A stretch of 64,000 bases of DNA, taken from the NCBI GenBank assembly GCA_910587325.1, contig CAJUKB010000001.1, forward strand, positions 74,867 to 138,866. The letters are read 5' to 3'. Source of the stretch: an uncultured Bacilli bacterium (GTDB taxonomy: Bacteria > Bacillota_I > Bacilli_A > RF39 > UBA660). Of the stretch, positions 32,979-41,237 are shown one piece after another. Within the stretch, counting starts at the first letter, position 1, and each line of letters starts with the position of its first letter. The position numbers were made by a program, and so were the translations under genes. Below the pieces are notes generated by a model that was given only the letters and a program-made list of their open reading frames with translations, did not search any database and was not told the origin of the DNA.

Positions 32979-33542
32979 ATGGATTGGTTAAAAGAGATTT
33001 TAACAAACGCAGGAGTTGAAGAAGAAAAAGTATCTAGTGTTGTAGAAAGTGTTAAAAAGGAAGTTCCTAAGTACTATGTACCTAAGAATGACTTTAACGA
33101 AAAAGTAACAGAGGTTAATACTCTTACTACTGAAAAGACTACACTTACTAAACAGCTAGAAGATTTAAAGAAAGTGGATCCTACTAAGTTACAAGAAACT
33201 ATTGACGAGCTACAAAAAGCTAATAAAGAGTTAGAAGATAATAGCAAGAAAGAAATAGCTGACGTTAAGCGTATGAGTGCTATTGATTTAGCAATCGCTA
33301 ATTCTAAAACTATTGATTCTGTATCTTTAAAGGCTCATTTGAACCTAGACAATATTACTTATGACGAAAAAACAGGAACACTTAAAGGAATCGACGAACA
33401 AATTAGCTCGATTCGTGAATCTAAAAAATACTTATTCGAGGAAGCTCCTACTGACGGAGGTATGCCACAAGGTGCAATACCACCAAAAGAAAAAACTATT
33501 GACGACGAAATCCGTGAGAATATTTACGGCGAGTCAAAATAA
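32979..33542 (+). CDS. Capsid scaffolding protein (GP20 type)
   Basis: 187 residues, helical with a long coiled coil (about 35-95) and a C-terminal proline/glycine-rich tail, the composition of phage minor structural GP20 scaffolds. It lies directly before the major capsid gene. It guides procapsid assembly and is removed before packaging. AGAGGAG site upstream. Confidence 0.88.
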   Translation: MDWLKEILTNAGVEEEKVSSVVESVKKEVPKYYVPKNDFNEKVTEVNTLTTEKTTLTKQLEDLKKVDPTKLQETIDELQKANKELEDNSKKEIADVKRMSAIDLAIANSKTIDSVSLKAHLNLDNITYDEKTGTLKGIDEQISSIRESKKYLFEEAPTDGGMPQGAIPPKEKTIDDEIRENIYGESK

Positions 33543-33558
33543 TTAAGGAGGAATATTT

Positions 33559-34536
33559 ATGGCTATTACATTAGCACAAGCACAAAACTTATCTCAAAGT
33601 AAGTTAACAAACAAGATCGTTGACGAGTTTAGAAAGTGTCCTTTATTAGACGCTATTCCATTCGACAACACAGTAAAACCACAAGGTGGTAAAACTCTAG
33701 CTTATGTGTTCAATAAAATTACTACACAACCTAAAGCTGGAGCTCGTAAAATTAACGGAGAATACACTTCTCAAGAAACTGTAACTACACCAGAAACAGT
33801 AGTTTTAAAAGTTATGGGTGGAGCTTATGAGTTAGACCGTGTAATTGCTGCGGACGAAAAACAAGTTGTTGATCATGTACAATTCCAATCTACTCAAAAA
33901 GCTAAAGCTACAAGAGCTTATTTCTTGGATCAATTCATTAACGGAGATGTTGCTGTTGACGCAGACGGATTCGACGGAATTGATAAAGCTGTAAAAGGCA
34001 CTATTACTGAACGTAATACAGAGAATACTTTAGATTTATCTAACTCTGCTGCTATCGACAGTAATTATAAGACATTCTTATATGAACTTCGTAGAATGGA
34101 AGCTAAAATGGTTGAAAAACCTACTCACTACTTAATGAATAGTGATATGTACGCTGTTTTCCAAACTATCGCTGATAGAGTTCCTAATATTCGTTATGAT
34201 AAAGACGCTTTCGGAGAAGAAATTATCAAATACGGTAAGGCTGTATTAGTTGATATGGGAGATAAACCGGGTTCTGACGATACAACAGGAGAAACTAATC
34301 CTATCGTTGTTAATAACGCTGCTGGAGAAACTTCTTTATATGCTGTTGTATTGGGAGAAGATAAAGTTCATGGTGTAAGCCCAGACGGTAACGATATTAT
34401 CAAGCATTACTACCCAGACTTTAAGACTGCTGGAGCAGTTAAAAAAGGCGAAGTTGAAATGGTTGGAGCTATCGCTGTTGAAACTACAAGAGCTGTTGGG
34501 GTTATCAGAAAAATCAAAGTTGTTGAAGCTAACTAA
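33559..34536 (+). CDS. Major capsid protein
   Basis: 325 residues, probably HK97 fold. LAQAQNLSQSKLTNKIVDEFRKCPLLDAIPFDN, LAYVFNKITTQP, HYLMNSDMYAVFQTIADRV and VEMVGAIAVETTRAVGVIRKIKVVEA resemble Gram-positive siphovirus capsids. There is no N-terminal delta domain, which fits a separate scaffold gene. AAGGAGG site; codons are more GCT/GAA biased than neighbours, as expected for high expression. Confidence 0.9.
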   Translation: MAITLAQAQNLSQSKLTNKIVDEFRKCPLLDAIPFDNTVKPQGGKTLAYVFNKITTQPKAGARKINGEYTSQETVTTPETVVLKVMGGAYELDRVIAADEKQVVDHVQFQSTQKAKATRAYFLDQFINGDVAVDADGFDGIDKAVKGTITERNTENTLDLSNSAAIDSNYKTFLYELRRMEAKMVEKPTHYLMNSDMYAVFQTIADRVPNIRYDKDAFGEEIIKYGKAVLVDMGDKPGSDDTTGETNPIVVNNAAGETSLYAVVLGEDKVHGVSPDGNDIIKHYYPDFKTAGAVKKGEVEMVGAIAVETTRAVGVIRKIKVVEAN

Positions 34537-34550
34537 GATTTTGAATAATT

Positions 34551-34580
34551 AAAGCCTTTCTCTTAATCGGGAAAGGTTTT
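34551..34580 (+). terminator. Hairpin after the capsid gene
   Basis: AAAGCCTTTCT and GGGAAAGGTTTT form an 11-bp stem with two wobble pairs, ending in TTTT. Probably a partial terminator or mRNA stabiliser giving capsid more transcript than downstream tail genes. Confidence 0.65.
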
Positions 34581-34608
34581 AAATTTTATTATTTATGGGA
34601 GGAATATT

Positions 34609-35070
34609 ATGTTTAAAATAAACGCACCAGAAAAGAATTATAAGGGTGTAACAAGTGGAATCGCATTTTCTAACGGAACTGCTACCGCTGAGTTAGACGC
34701 TTTTACTAAAGACTGGTTTTTAAGTAAAGGTTATACTTTAGAAGAAATCAAAAGTACACCTGTTGCTAATAATGGAGCACCTGTTACGGATCCAGAAGCT
34801 GGTAAGAATACTGGCGACCAAGAAAAGCCTATCACTAAAGCTGAACTTGTAAAAAAAGCTAAAGAGTTAGGTATTGAGGTTAAAAGTAAAGCTACAAACG
34901 CTGAACTTGAAAAACTAATTGCTGATAAGGAAGCAGAGATTGCAGCTGCTGCATTAAAGGCACAAGAAGAATTAAAGAACTCTGGGACTGAGGATCCAGA
35001 AGCTGGAGCACCTGTTACGGATCCAGAAGCTGGAGCACAAGGAAACGGAGATTCTGAGAAAGGAGAATAA
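34609..35070 (+). CDS. Capsid accessory protein with HeH/LEM-like domain
   Basis: 153 residues. The N-terminus (residues 1-48) resembles the next gene's (NGTATAELDAFTKDWFLSKGYTLEE versus LDENLRLWFKMLGFKVE). A central HeH/SAP-like helix pair follows (ITKAELVKKAKELGIEVKSKATNAELEKLI), then repeats of GAPVTDPEAG encoded by a 29-bp direct repeat. Probably a head decoration or fibre-type protein. Confidence 0.72.
   Translation: MFKINAPEKNYKGVTSGIAFSNGTATAELDAFTKDWFLSKGYTLEEIKSTPVANNGAPVTDPEAGKNTGDQEKPITKAELVKKAKELGIEVKSKATNAELEKLIADKEAEIAAAALKAQEELKNSGTEDPEAGAPVTDPEAGAQGNGDSEKGE
34774..34802 (+). repeat. 29-bp direct repeat, copy 1
   Basis: Identical to 35005-35033 and in the same frame, encoding GAPVTDPEAG on either side of the helical domain. 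It could allow deletion of the intervening 231 bp without loss of frame. Confidence 0.9.
35005..35033 (+). repeat. 29-bp direct repeat, copy 2
   Basis: Exact copy of 34774-34802, 231 bp downstream. A shorter third piece of the repeat (GAGGATCCAGAAGCTGG) precedes it at 34990-35006. Confidence 0.9.
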
Positions 35071-35072
35071 TT

Positions 35073-35306
35073 ATGTATATAGTTATTTCCCCCGACACTT
35101 CATTCAATGGAGAGTTTGCTGGATTTAAGTTTAAAGCTGGTAATTGTATCACGAAATTAGACGAGAATCTACGCTTATGGTTCAAAATGCTTGGTTTTAA
35201 GGTTGAAAAGTACAATAAGCCAGAAAAAAAGGACGATAAGACTGTAAATGCGAACGAAACTCCAGTAATTGAGGACAAAGACGCAGAAGAAACTAAAGAT
35301 AAGTAG
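35073..35306 (+). CDS. Hypothetical head-region protein
   Basis: 77 residues with an N-terminal small beta domain similar to the preceding protein and an acidic/lysine C-terminal tail. AAAGGAG site. Likely a capsid accessory; function unknown. Confidence 0.68.
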   Translation: MYIVISPDTSFNGEFAGFKFKAGNCITKLDENLRLWFKMLGFKVEKYNKPEKKDDKTVNANETPVIEDKDAEETKDK

Positions 35307-35314
35307 GTGGTTCT

Positions 35315-35707
35315 ATGAATTATATTGATATTGATTTCTATAAGACATTTACTAAAACTAATATAGACGAAGATACTTTCGACCAATTAGTAGAAGTAGC
35401 TGCAAGAATCATAGACGATAAAACAATGAATAGAGCTACCCACTTTGATACTTTCCCCGACTTTGTTAAGGAGAGAATCCAAAAGGCTACCGCTAGTCAA
35501 GTAAAAAAACTTGTTAAAGACGGTGGTATGAACGCTATTGATAAAGCTAACTTAATGAGTGAATCTATTGGAAGTTATAACTACACTAAGGCTTCAAAAA
35601 GTGAAAAACAAGTGGAAACGATAAACGGTATAGAAGTCAGTCCTATGGTTGATATTTACCTACGTCCTACTGGTTTACTTAATAGAAGTGTTAGAGGTGT
35701 TGGTTAA
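35315..35707 (+). CDS. Head-tail connector protein
   Basis: 130 residues, helical (DFYKTFTKTNIDEDTFDQLVEVAARIIDDKT; FVKERIQKATASQVKKLVKDGG), typical of the gp6-like/Phage_Gp19-type connector placed after the capsid block. It joins portal and tail. It overlaps the next gene by one base. Confidence 0.75.
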   Translation: MNYIDIDFYKTFTKTNIDEDTFDQLVEVAARIIDDKTMNRATHFDTFPDFVKERIQKATASQVKKLVKDGGMNAIDKANLMSESIGSYNYTKASKSEKQVETINGIEVSPMVDIYLRPTGLLNRSVRGVG

Positions 35708-36093
35708 TGTTTCCCCACACTATTACAGTATGGAATCAAATTGCTAGTAATCATACTGGCGGATTCACTTATCATAGAACCATTATCAAAAATGTTAGAT
35801 ATGAACATACTATTGCGAAACAATCCACTAAGGAGGGAGAATCAAACGCTAGTACTTTACTACTCTTTGTTTTCCCTACTGAAATGGTAAGCGATAGCAG
35901 TTATATTGATCCAGAATCTTTTAAGGAATTAAAAGAACACAAAGGCAATTTTACCTTTGATACTGATACTTATATAGGTTTAGGAGAGATTGATACTGAT
36001 TTACCTAGTGGAGAACATTACTCTATTGATAGTGTAACTAAAGTTAATGCCATGAGTAACGACATACATCATTTTGAAATAAAGGGTTCTTAA
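35707..36093 (+). CDS. Head closure/minor capsid protein
   Basis: 128 residues, beta-rich (PHTITVWNQI, YHRTIIKNVRYEHTIA, YIGLGEIDTDLPSGEHYSIDSVTKV). Position and size match the minor capsid protein 10/head-closure genes of A118-like phages. Overlaps both neighbours by one base. Confidence 0.72.
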   Translation: MFPHTITVWNQIASNHTGGFTYHRTIIKNVRYEHTIAKQSTKEGESNASTLLLFVFPTEMVSDSSYIDPESFKELKEHKGNFTFDTDTYIGLGEIDTDLPSGEHYSIDSVTKVNAMSNDIHHFEIKGS

Positions 36094-36452
36094 TGAACGT
36101 TAAAGTTGATTTTGACGAATCTAAAGTCGCTCGTTCTTTCAATAATGGGTATAGTAAAGCTCGTAAATGGTTAAAAAATGAGGTTGCTAAAGATACGAAT
36201 GTGTTTACCTCTATGTTGTCTGGAGATTTACGAGAAAGTGTACTTCCAAGCATAGGAAACGCTAACGACTATCTAGTTTGGAGTGTTATTTATGCAGCTT
36301 ATCAATACTATGGTAGTTGGGCGGATGGTACACACGTTATACAACGTCATTCACAACCCGGAACTGATATTCTTTACTTTGAAAAAGCTAAAGCTATTCA
36401 TAAAGAAAAATGGATCCGTGTTGCTAAAAAATTAGCTGGAGGTAGATTATGA
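36093..36452 (+). CDS. Minor capsid/tail completion protein (gp10-like)
   Basis: 119 residues: VKVDFDESKVARSFNNGYSKARKWLKNEVAKD, then LRESVLPSIGNANDYLVWSVIYAAYQYYG and LYFEKAKAIHKEKWIRVAKKLAGG, a good fit to phage minor capsid protein 2/HK97 gp10-like proteins. Ends 4 bases into the next gene. Confidence 0.8.
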   Translation: MNVKVDFDESKVARSFNNGYSKARKWLKNEVAKDTNVFTSMLSGDLRESVLPSIGNANDYLVWSVIYAAYQYYGSWADGTHVIQRHSQPGTDILYFEKAKAIHKEKWIRVAKKLAGGRL

Positions 36453-36880
36453 ATAATAGTAAAAGTACTGATGTACTTATCGTTAAAGATGTATTGGACT
36501 ATCTAAACAAGCGTCAATCCGAAATTGGATTACCTTGTCCTATTGAGTTGGAAGATATTGCTCCTAAAGGATTATCAATGTCTTTACAACAAATAACTGG
36601 CGAGAAGTATGTCGAGAAAGATATTGTCGGAAATGAAGACGGCAGTTTTCCTTTTGCAATATATTCTCAAAATACTAACGCCGACAAGTTAGGTATCATA
36701 CAGCCATTATGGAATATATCTGACTATTTCGATAAACATAAACAAGATATTGTTTTACAAGACGGTAAGATAACTGTAAATATCGAAATGACTGGGACTC
36801 CCGGTCTTTATTCGAGAACTAAAGACGGTACAGTTACTTATCAAGCTATTTATAAAGTGGAATACTATAAGGAGGTATAA
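36449..36880 (+). CDS. Tail terminator/minor capsid protein 3
   Basis: 143 residues matching the 'minor capsid protein 3' type (DVLDYLNKRQSEIGLPCPIELEDIAPKGLSMSLQQI; YKVEYYKEV at the end). These proteins cap the tail tube at the head side. It overlaps the previous gene by 4 bases. Confidence 0.78.
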   Translation: MNNSKSTDVLIVKDVLDYLNKRQSEIGLPCPIELEDIAPKGLSMSLQQITGEKYVEKDIVGNEDGSFPFAIYSQNTNADKLGIIQPLWNISDYFDKHKQDIVLQDGKITVNIEMTGTPGLYSRTKDGTVTYQAIYKVEYYKEV

Positions 36881-36882
36881 AT

Positions 36883-37383
36883 ATGAAAAAACCGTTAGTA
36901 AGTAATCGTGTCCTTGTTATCGACGATAAAAAAGGAACATCTGGAAAAGAAAATTATGTAAGGGTTGGTAAAGGTTTTACAAACTTCACAAAAGCAAGTA
37001 ACTCTACTATCGACCAAAAGTTTTATATTGACGAAGCTGGTAAAGGTACGTCTAATAAGACAGGTATGCAAACAATCTACTCTTTAACTGGAGACATAGT
37101 TGTTGGAGATCCTGCTAACGACTTTATTGTTAGTTGTTATGAAAAACTTGGAGACGACGTTATCACTTCTGCTGTTCAATATGACGAGTACAGCCCTGTT
37201 GCGGATCAAGCTGGGTGCTTTGAAGCTCAAAAGTTTGAATGTATGGTTAACTGTACCAACGACGGTTCTGGAGACGGTGGTGCCGTTCTAGCTGTTGAAG
37301 CTGAGATCCACCAAAACGGACAAGAGATTAAGGGTTATTACAATCCTAGCACTAAAGAGTTTACTGCTGATAGTGCTAACTAA
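36883..37383 (+). CDS. Major tail protein
   Basis: 166 residues forming the tail tube: starts KPLVSNRVLVIDDKKGTSGKENYVRVGKGFTNFTKASN, with later IYSLTGDIVVGDPANDFIVS and AVLAVEAEIHQNGQEIKGYYNPSTKEFTA. Position between tail terminator and assembly chaperones is standard. AAGGAGG before the ATG. Confidence 0.85.
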   Translation: MKKPLVSNRVLVIDDKKGTSGKENYVRVGKGFTNFTKASNSTIDQKFYIDEAGKGTSNKTGMQTIYSLTGDIVVGDPANDFIVSCYEKLGDDVITSAVQYDEYSPVADQAGCFEAQKFECMVNCTNDGSGDGGAVLAVEAEIHQNGQEIKGYYNPSTKEFTADSAN

Positions 37384-37400
37384 AATATGGAGGTAAAAAT

Positions 37401-37832
37401 ATGGAAGAAAATAAAAATATAGATACTGTGGAAACTAAAACTATTCTTGATAATACAGAGAATAACGTTATTGAGATAGCACTTCCCGATACAGTCAAAA
37501 AACTAAGAATTGACGGTAAAGTCTTTATGTTCAATACAGATAGTATAGAACTTCTTAGAGAAATAGAACGTATCGGAGAACAAGTTAGAGATATTGATTC
37601 CGCTACTGATGTTAAGGAAGACGAAAAACTTGTTACTATCTTAGAAAAAAGTAAACATGGTATTGATCTAGCTTTAGGAAGCGGAACTTTTGTTGAACTC
37701 TTTGGAGATAATATGGACTCTTATCTGCGTCCTCTGTATCTTTTAAGTCAATTAGTTAATATCTGTCGTCAAGTAACAAAAGATGTTGTTTACATTCAAT
37801 ATTCTTCTGAAAGAGCTAAAGGTCGAGAATGA
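37401..37832 (+). CDS. Tail assembly chaperone (gpG type)
   Basis: 143 residues, acidic, helical. It precedes the Gp15-type gene with a 4-base overlap, the usual pair before the tape measure gene. It coats the tape measure during tail assembly. No slippery frameshift sequence is obvious at the junction. Confidence 0.75.
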   Translation: MEENKNIDTVETKTILDNTENNVIEIALPDTVKKLRIDGKVFMFNTDSIELLREIERIGEQVRDIDSATDVKEDEKLVTILEKSKHGIDLALGSGTFVELFGDNMDSYLRPLYLLSQLVNICRQVTKDVVYIQYSSERAKGRE

Positions 37833-38437
37833 ATGTGTTAATAGAGGGACTACCGAAGACAGTAACAGTCAACGGTAGTCCTTTTTTATTAAATACAAAC
37901 TTTTACATAGGTATTATATTTACCGAACTTATGACAGACGGTAGTTTAACGCCTTATGAGAAAGTAACCAGAGCTATCGACCTATGGTATAAAGAAAAAC
38001 CACCTACTGAAACGTATAACGAGATTAAAGAGGCATTTGATAAGATTATGTGGTTTTATACTATGGGAGAAAATGAAGAAGAATCTACAACTAATAGCCG
38101 TGTTCGTGTAAGGAATCGTCCTACTCGAATATTAGACTATGAAGCAGATCAAGCCTATATTGTTAGTGCTTTCCAGCAACAATATGGTATTGACTTAACA
38201 GTCGAGAATATTCATTGGTGGAGATTCAAGATGTTGTTTAATGGTCTTACTGAAAAAACTAAAATGGTAAAGATCATGCAGTATAGATCTATGGAGATAG
38301 ATCCTAAAATGCCAGAAAAACAACGTAAGTTCTACCAAGAAATGAAAATTCTTTACGCTCTACCAGATAAAAGAACGGAGGAGGAAAAAGAAAGAGACTT
38401 CCAAGAACAACTTAATATTGCTCTAGGAGGTGGTTAA
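37829..38437 (+). CDS. Gp15-type tail assembly chaperone
   Basis: 202 residues matching the phage Gp15 family: TVTVNGSPFLLNTNFYIGIIFTELM, LTPYEKVTRAIDLWY, ILDYEADQAYIVSAFQQQYGIDLT and IHWWRFKMLFNGL. It acts with the preceding protein in tail assembly. Confidence 0.88.
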   Translation: MNVLIEGLPKTVTVNGSPFLLNTNFYIGIIFTELMTDGSLTPYEKVTRAIDLWYKEKPPTETYNEIKEAFDKIMWFYTMGENEEESTTNSRVRVRNRPTRILDYEADQAYIVSAFQQQYGIDLTVENIHWWRFKMLFNGLTEKTKMVKIMQYRSMEIDPKMPEKQRKFYQEMKILYALPDKRTEEEKERDFQEQLNIALGGG

Positions 38438-38439
38438 AA

Positions 38440-40782
38440 ATGGCTAGACAAGCTGACGGTAGTATCGTAATTGATACTAAAATCGATCAAGCTGGATTAA
38501 AAAAAGGAATAAGCGGAATAAGCTCGAGTTTAAAAGGAATCACTAAACTTGTTGCTGCCGCTTTTTCTGTGAAAGTTATTTATAATTTTACAAAAGCCTG
38601 TATTCAAGCAGCGTCTGACTTAGAAGAAGTACAGAACGTTGTAGATACCGTTTTTGGAGAGAGTTCTGCTATTATAGATAACTTTGCTAAGAACGCAGTT
38701 AAAAGCCTCGGATTGAGCGAATTATCTGCGAAAAGATACGCTTCTACAATGGGAGCTATGTTAAAAAGTATGAAGTTATCAGATAAGCAAGTATTGGTTA
38801 TGTCTCAGAACATGACAGCACTTGCTGGAGATATAGCTTCATTCTATAACTTGTCTGGAGACGAGGCGTTCCAAAAGTTACGTTCTGGTATTTCTGGAGA
38901 AACAGAACCACTAAAACAACTCGGTATTAACTTATCAGTTGCTAATATGGAAGCCTATGCTTTATCACAAGGAATCGACAAGTCTTATAACTCTATGACA
39001 CAAGCTGAACAAGCTATACTACGTTATAACTACTTGTTAGATGTTACGAAAGACGCCCAAGGAGACTTCGCCAGAACTTCTGGAAGCTGGGCGAATCAAG
39101 TAAAAGTTTTATCTGAACAATGGAACACTTTTAAGAGTGTTTTAGGTAGTTCATTTATTCAAGTTCTTACCCCTGTTATTCGAGCTTTAAATATAATAAT
39201 GGAAAAATTGATTCTTGCAGGACAGTATTTCCAAAGATTTATTTATATGATAACTGGTGTAAAACCAGAAACTAAGTCCGCTAGTAAAGCAGTCGAAAGT
39301 TTAGGCGGAAGTTTAGACAATGCCACTAAGAAAGCTAAGAAGACAGAGAAAGCTCTAAAAGGATTACAGAGCTTTGATAAGTTGAACGTTTTAGATAGTG
39401 GATCTAGTGGCGATAGCGATTCCGACGGTGGCGGAGCTGGAGGTATGGCAATCAATGACGCCTACGACTTTAGCGATATTACTACTGCCACAGACGCTTT
39501 AGACGGAGCTTTTGAGGAAATAGATAAGAAATTACAACAAATGAAAAGTCTGTTTGAGGCTGCATGGAATAGCGACGTTGTACAATCCTTTGTTTATGCA
39601 GCTAAGTCTTATGTTCAATTCCTTTTTGATTTTGTAGTTGCCATGGGAGAAGCCTTATGGGAAAACCTACAAATGACTTGGGAAAACATACGACTAGATG
39701 TTGAGGAAATACTTGCAAATGTTTCGGAGTTATGGTCTGCTTTCTGGACTGACTTGGGAGACACTATTAACGAGTATTCACAGCCTATTATAGACGGAGT
39801 TGTTGGATTATTTAATTCTGTATGGACTGACGCAATAGATCCTCTTATTCAAAACATTACTAAGATGTGGAAAGATTTTACTGGTATTCTCCTAGAATGG
39901 TGGAATAAATACGGTAAACAGATCTTAGACGGTATTGGAGAGTTCGTCGAAAAGACGATTGATTTATTCCAATCTATCTGGGACAACGTCTTAGAGCCTA
40001 TTATTACCCCATTCCTAGAGACAATGAGTGATCTTTGGGACAAACATATAAAAGGAATGATTGAAGCTATTGGCGACTTTGTAGGTAAACTTATAGTCTT
40101 TGCTCTTGATATTTACAACAAGTTTATAGAACCAATCGTAAGTTGGCTCCTTAAAGTGCTAAAACCAGCTTTTGCTGCGATAGGTACATTTATTAGTGGA
40201 GTTTTCGGTACAGTCGTTGGTTTTATATCTGATTCTGTTAAAAATATTATGAAAATCCTAGGCGGAATCATTGATTTTATTTCTGGAGTATTCTCTGGAA
40301 ATTGGAAAAAGGCTTGGGAGGGAGTTAAGTCTATATTCCAAGGAATCGTTGACTTACTCGCTGGTATATTTAAAACTCCTATCAATCTTATCATAGATGT
40401 CATGAACGGATTTATTGGAGGTCTTAATAAAATTAGCTTTGATGTTCCAGGCTGGGTACCTGTTATTGGTGGTAAGAAATGGGGATTCGACATTCCTAAA
40501 ATCAATAAGTTTGAAAACGGAGGCGTTTTATTCAAAGAGACATACGGTGTTATGGCTGAATACGATAACGCTAGATTCAATCCCGAAATTGTATCTAAGG
40601 AAAGTGAAATGGCTTCTGTGTTCGACGGGGTTCTAAGTAAATGGGCTCCTAAACTTGGAGGAAACTCTGGAAAACTTAGTGGAACTTTAAGACTAATAGA
40701 TTCAAACGGTGCTACTCTAGGTAGAGTTGTTGTTGACGCAATAGACGCATACAGCGACGAACTTGGGTATAGTCCATTATAG
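38440..40782 (+). CDS. Tail tape measure protein
   Basis: 780 residues. N-terminal IVIDTKIDQAGLKKGISGISSSLKG, conserved LSELSAKRYASTMGAMLKSMKLSDKQ, and central hydrophobic helical repeats with Trp-rich segments (WENLQMTWENIRLDVEEILANVSELW). The C-terminus has the 'GWVPVIGGKKWGFDIPKINKFENGG' pattern of small-tail tape measures. It sets tail length and helps DNA entry. AGGAGGTGG site. Confidence 0.93.
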   Translation: MARQADGSIVIDTKIDQAGLKKGISGISSSLKGITKLVAAAFSVKVIYNFTKACIQAASDLEEVQNVVDTVFGESSAIIDNFAKNAVKSLGLSELSAKRYASTMGAMLKSMKLSDKQVLVMSQNMTALAGDIASFYNLSGDEAFQKLRSGISGETEPLKQLGINLSVANMEAYALSQGIDKSYNSMTQAEQAILRYNYLLDVTKDAQGDFARTSGSWANQVKVLSEQWNTFKSVLGSSFIQVLTPVIRALNIIMEKLILAGQYFQRFIYMITGVKPETKSASKAVESLGGSLDNATKKAKKTEKALKGLQSFDKLNVLDSGSSGDSDSDGGGAGGMAINDAYDFSDITTATDALDGAFEEIDKKLQQMKSLFEAAWNSDVVQSFVYAAKSYVQFLFDFVVAMGEALWENLQMTWENIRLDVEEILANVSELWSAFWTDLGDTINEYSQPIIDGVVGLFNSVWTDAIDPLIQNITKMWKDFTGILLEWWNKYGKQILDGIGEFVEKTIDLFQSIWDNVLEPIITPFLETMSDLWDKHIKGMIEAIGDFVGKLIVFALDIYNKFIEPIVSWLLKVLKPAFAAIGTFISGVFGTVVGFISDSVKNIMKILGGIIDFISGVFSGNWKKAWEGVKSIFQGIVDLLAGIFKTPINLIIDVMNGFIGGLNKISFDVPGWVPVIGGKKWGFDIPKINKFENGGVLFKETYGVMAEYDNARFNPEIVSKESEMASVFDGVLSKWAPKLGGNSGKLSGTLRLIDSNGATLGRVVVDAIDAYSDELGYSPL

Positions 40783-40793
40783 GAGGTGTTAAT

Positions 40794-41237
40794 ATGAATG
40801 ATAACGATATTTTAAGACAAATTCTTAATTCTATTAGTATAGAACCTATTAACTCTCTTTGCTACATCATGTATCAAGGTCAATATGTCAAAGTACCTAA
40901 AGTAATAAATGTAGCCCCTATACTTAACCCTGTCGAGGGTTCTGCTGAACGTAACGCCGAAGCAGATCTTACTACTTATGAAGTAGCAAGAGTTCCAGAC
41001 TTAGAGGTAACTATTGGTTCTACTACTTACCGAGAAATGAGACTTATACTCGAAATGGTAAAGAAAAAGCCTTTTAAAGTAAAATGGTATAACTTAGAAC
41101 AAGGACAATACTACATCAATGATTATTATTGTCCGGGTATTCGTTACCCACATAAAGCTACTAAAGACGGTTGCCAAGAATTAAGTTTCCAACTTATAGC
41201 TTATAGAGACGTCGAAAGAGGTCGATACAATGAATAA
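40794..41237 (+). CDS. Distal tail-type protein (DUF6711-like)
   Basis: 147 residues, beta-rich (MYQGQYVKVPKVINVAPILNP, YREMRLILEMVKKKPFKVKWYNLEQGQYYINDYYCP). A small protein at this place, directly after the tape measure, replaces or caps the distal tail protein in many gut siphophages. It overlaps the next gene by 8 bases. Confidence 0.72.
   Translation: MNDNDILRQILNSISIEPINSLCYIMYQGQYVKVPKVINVAPILNPVEGSAERNAEADLTTYEVARVPDLEVTIGSTTYREMRLILEMVKKKPFKVKWYNLEQGQYYINDYYCPGIRYPHKATKDGCQELSFQLIAYRDVERGRYNE

Noticed and set aside
34609..35070. CRISPR-like repeats
   Set aside because: Only two full copies of a 29-bp repeat, 231 bp apart and coding in frame. No CRISPR array or cas gene was seen in the window.
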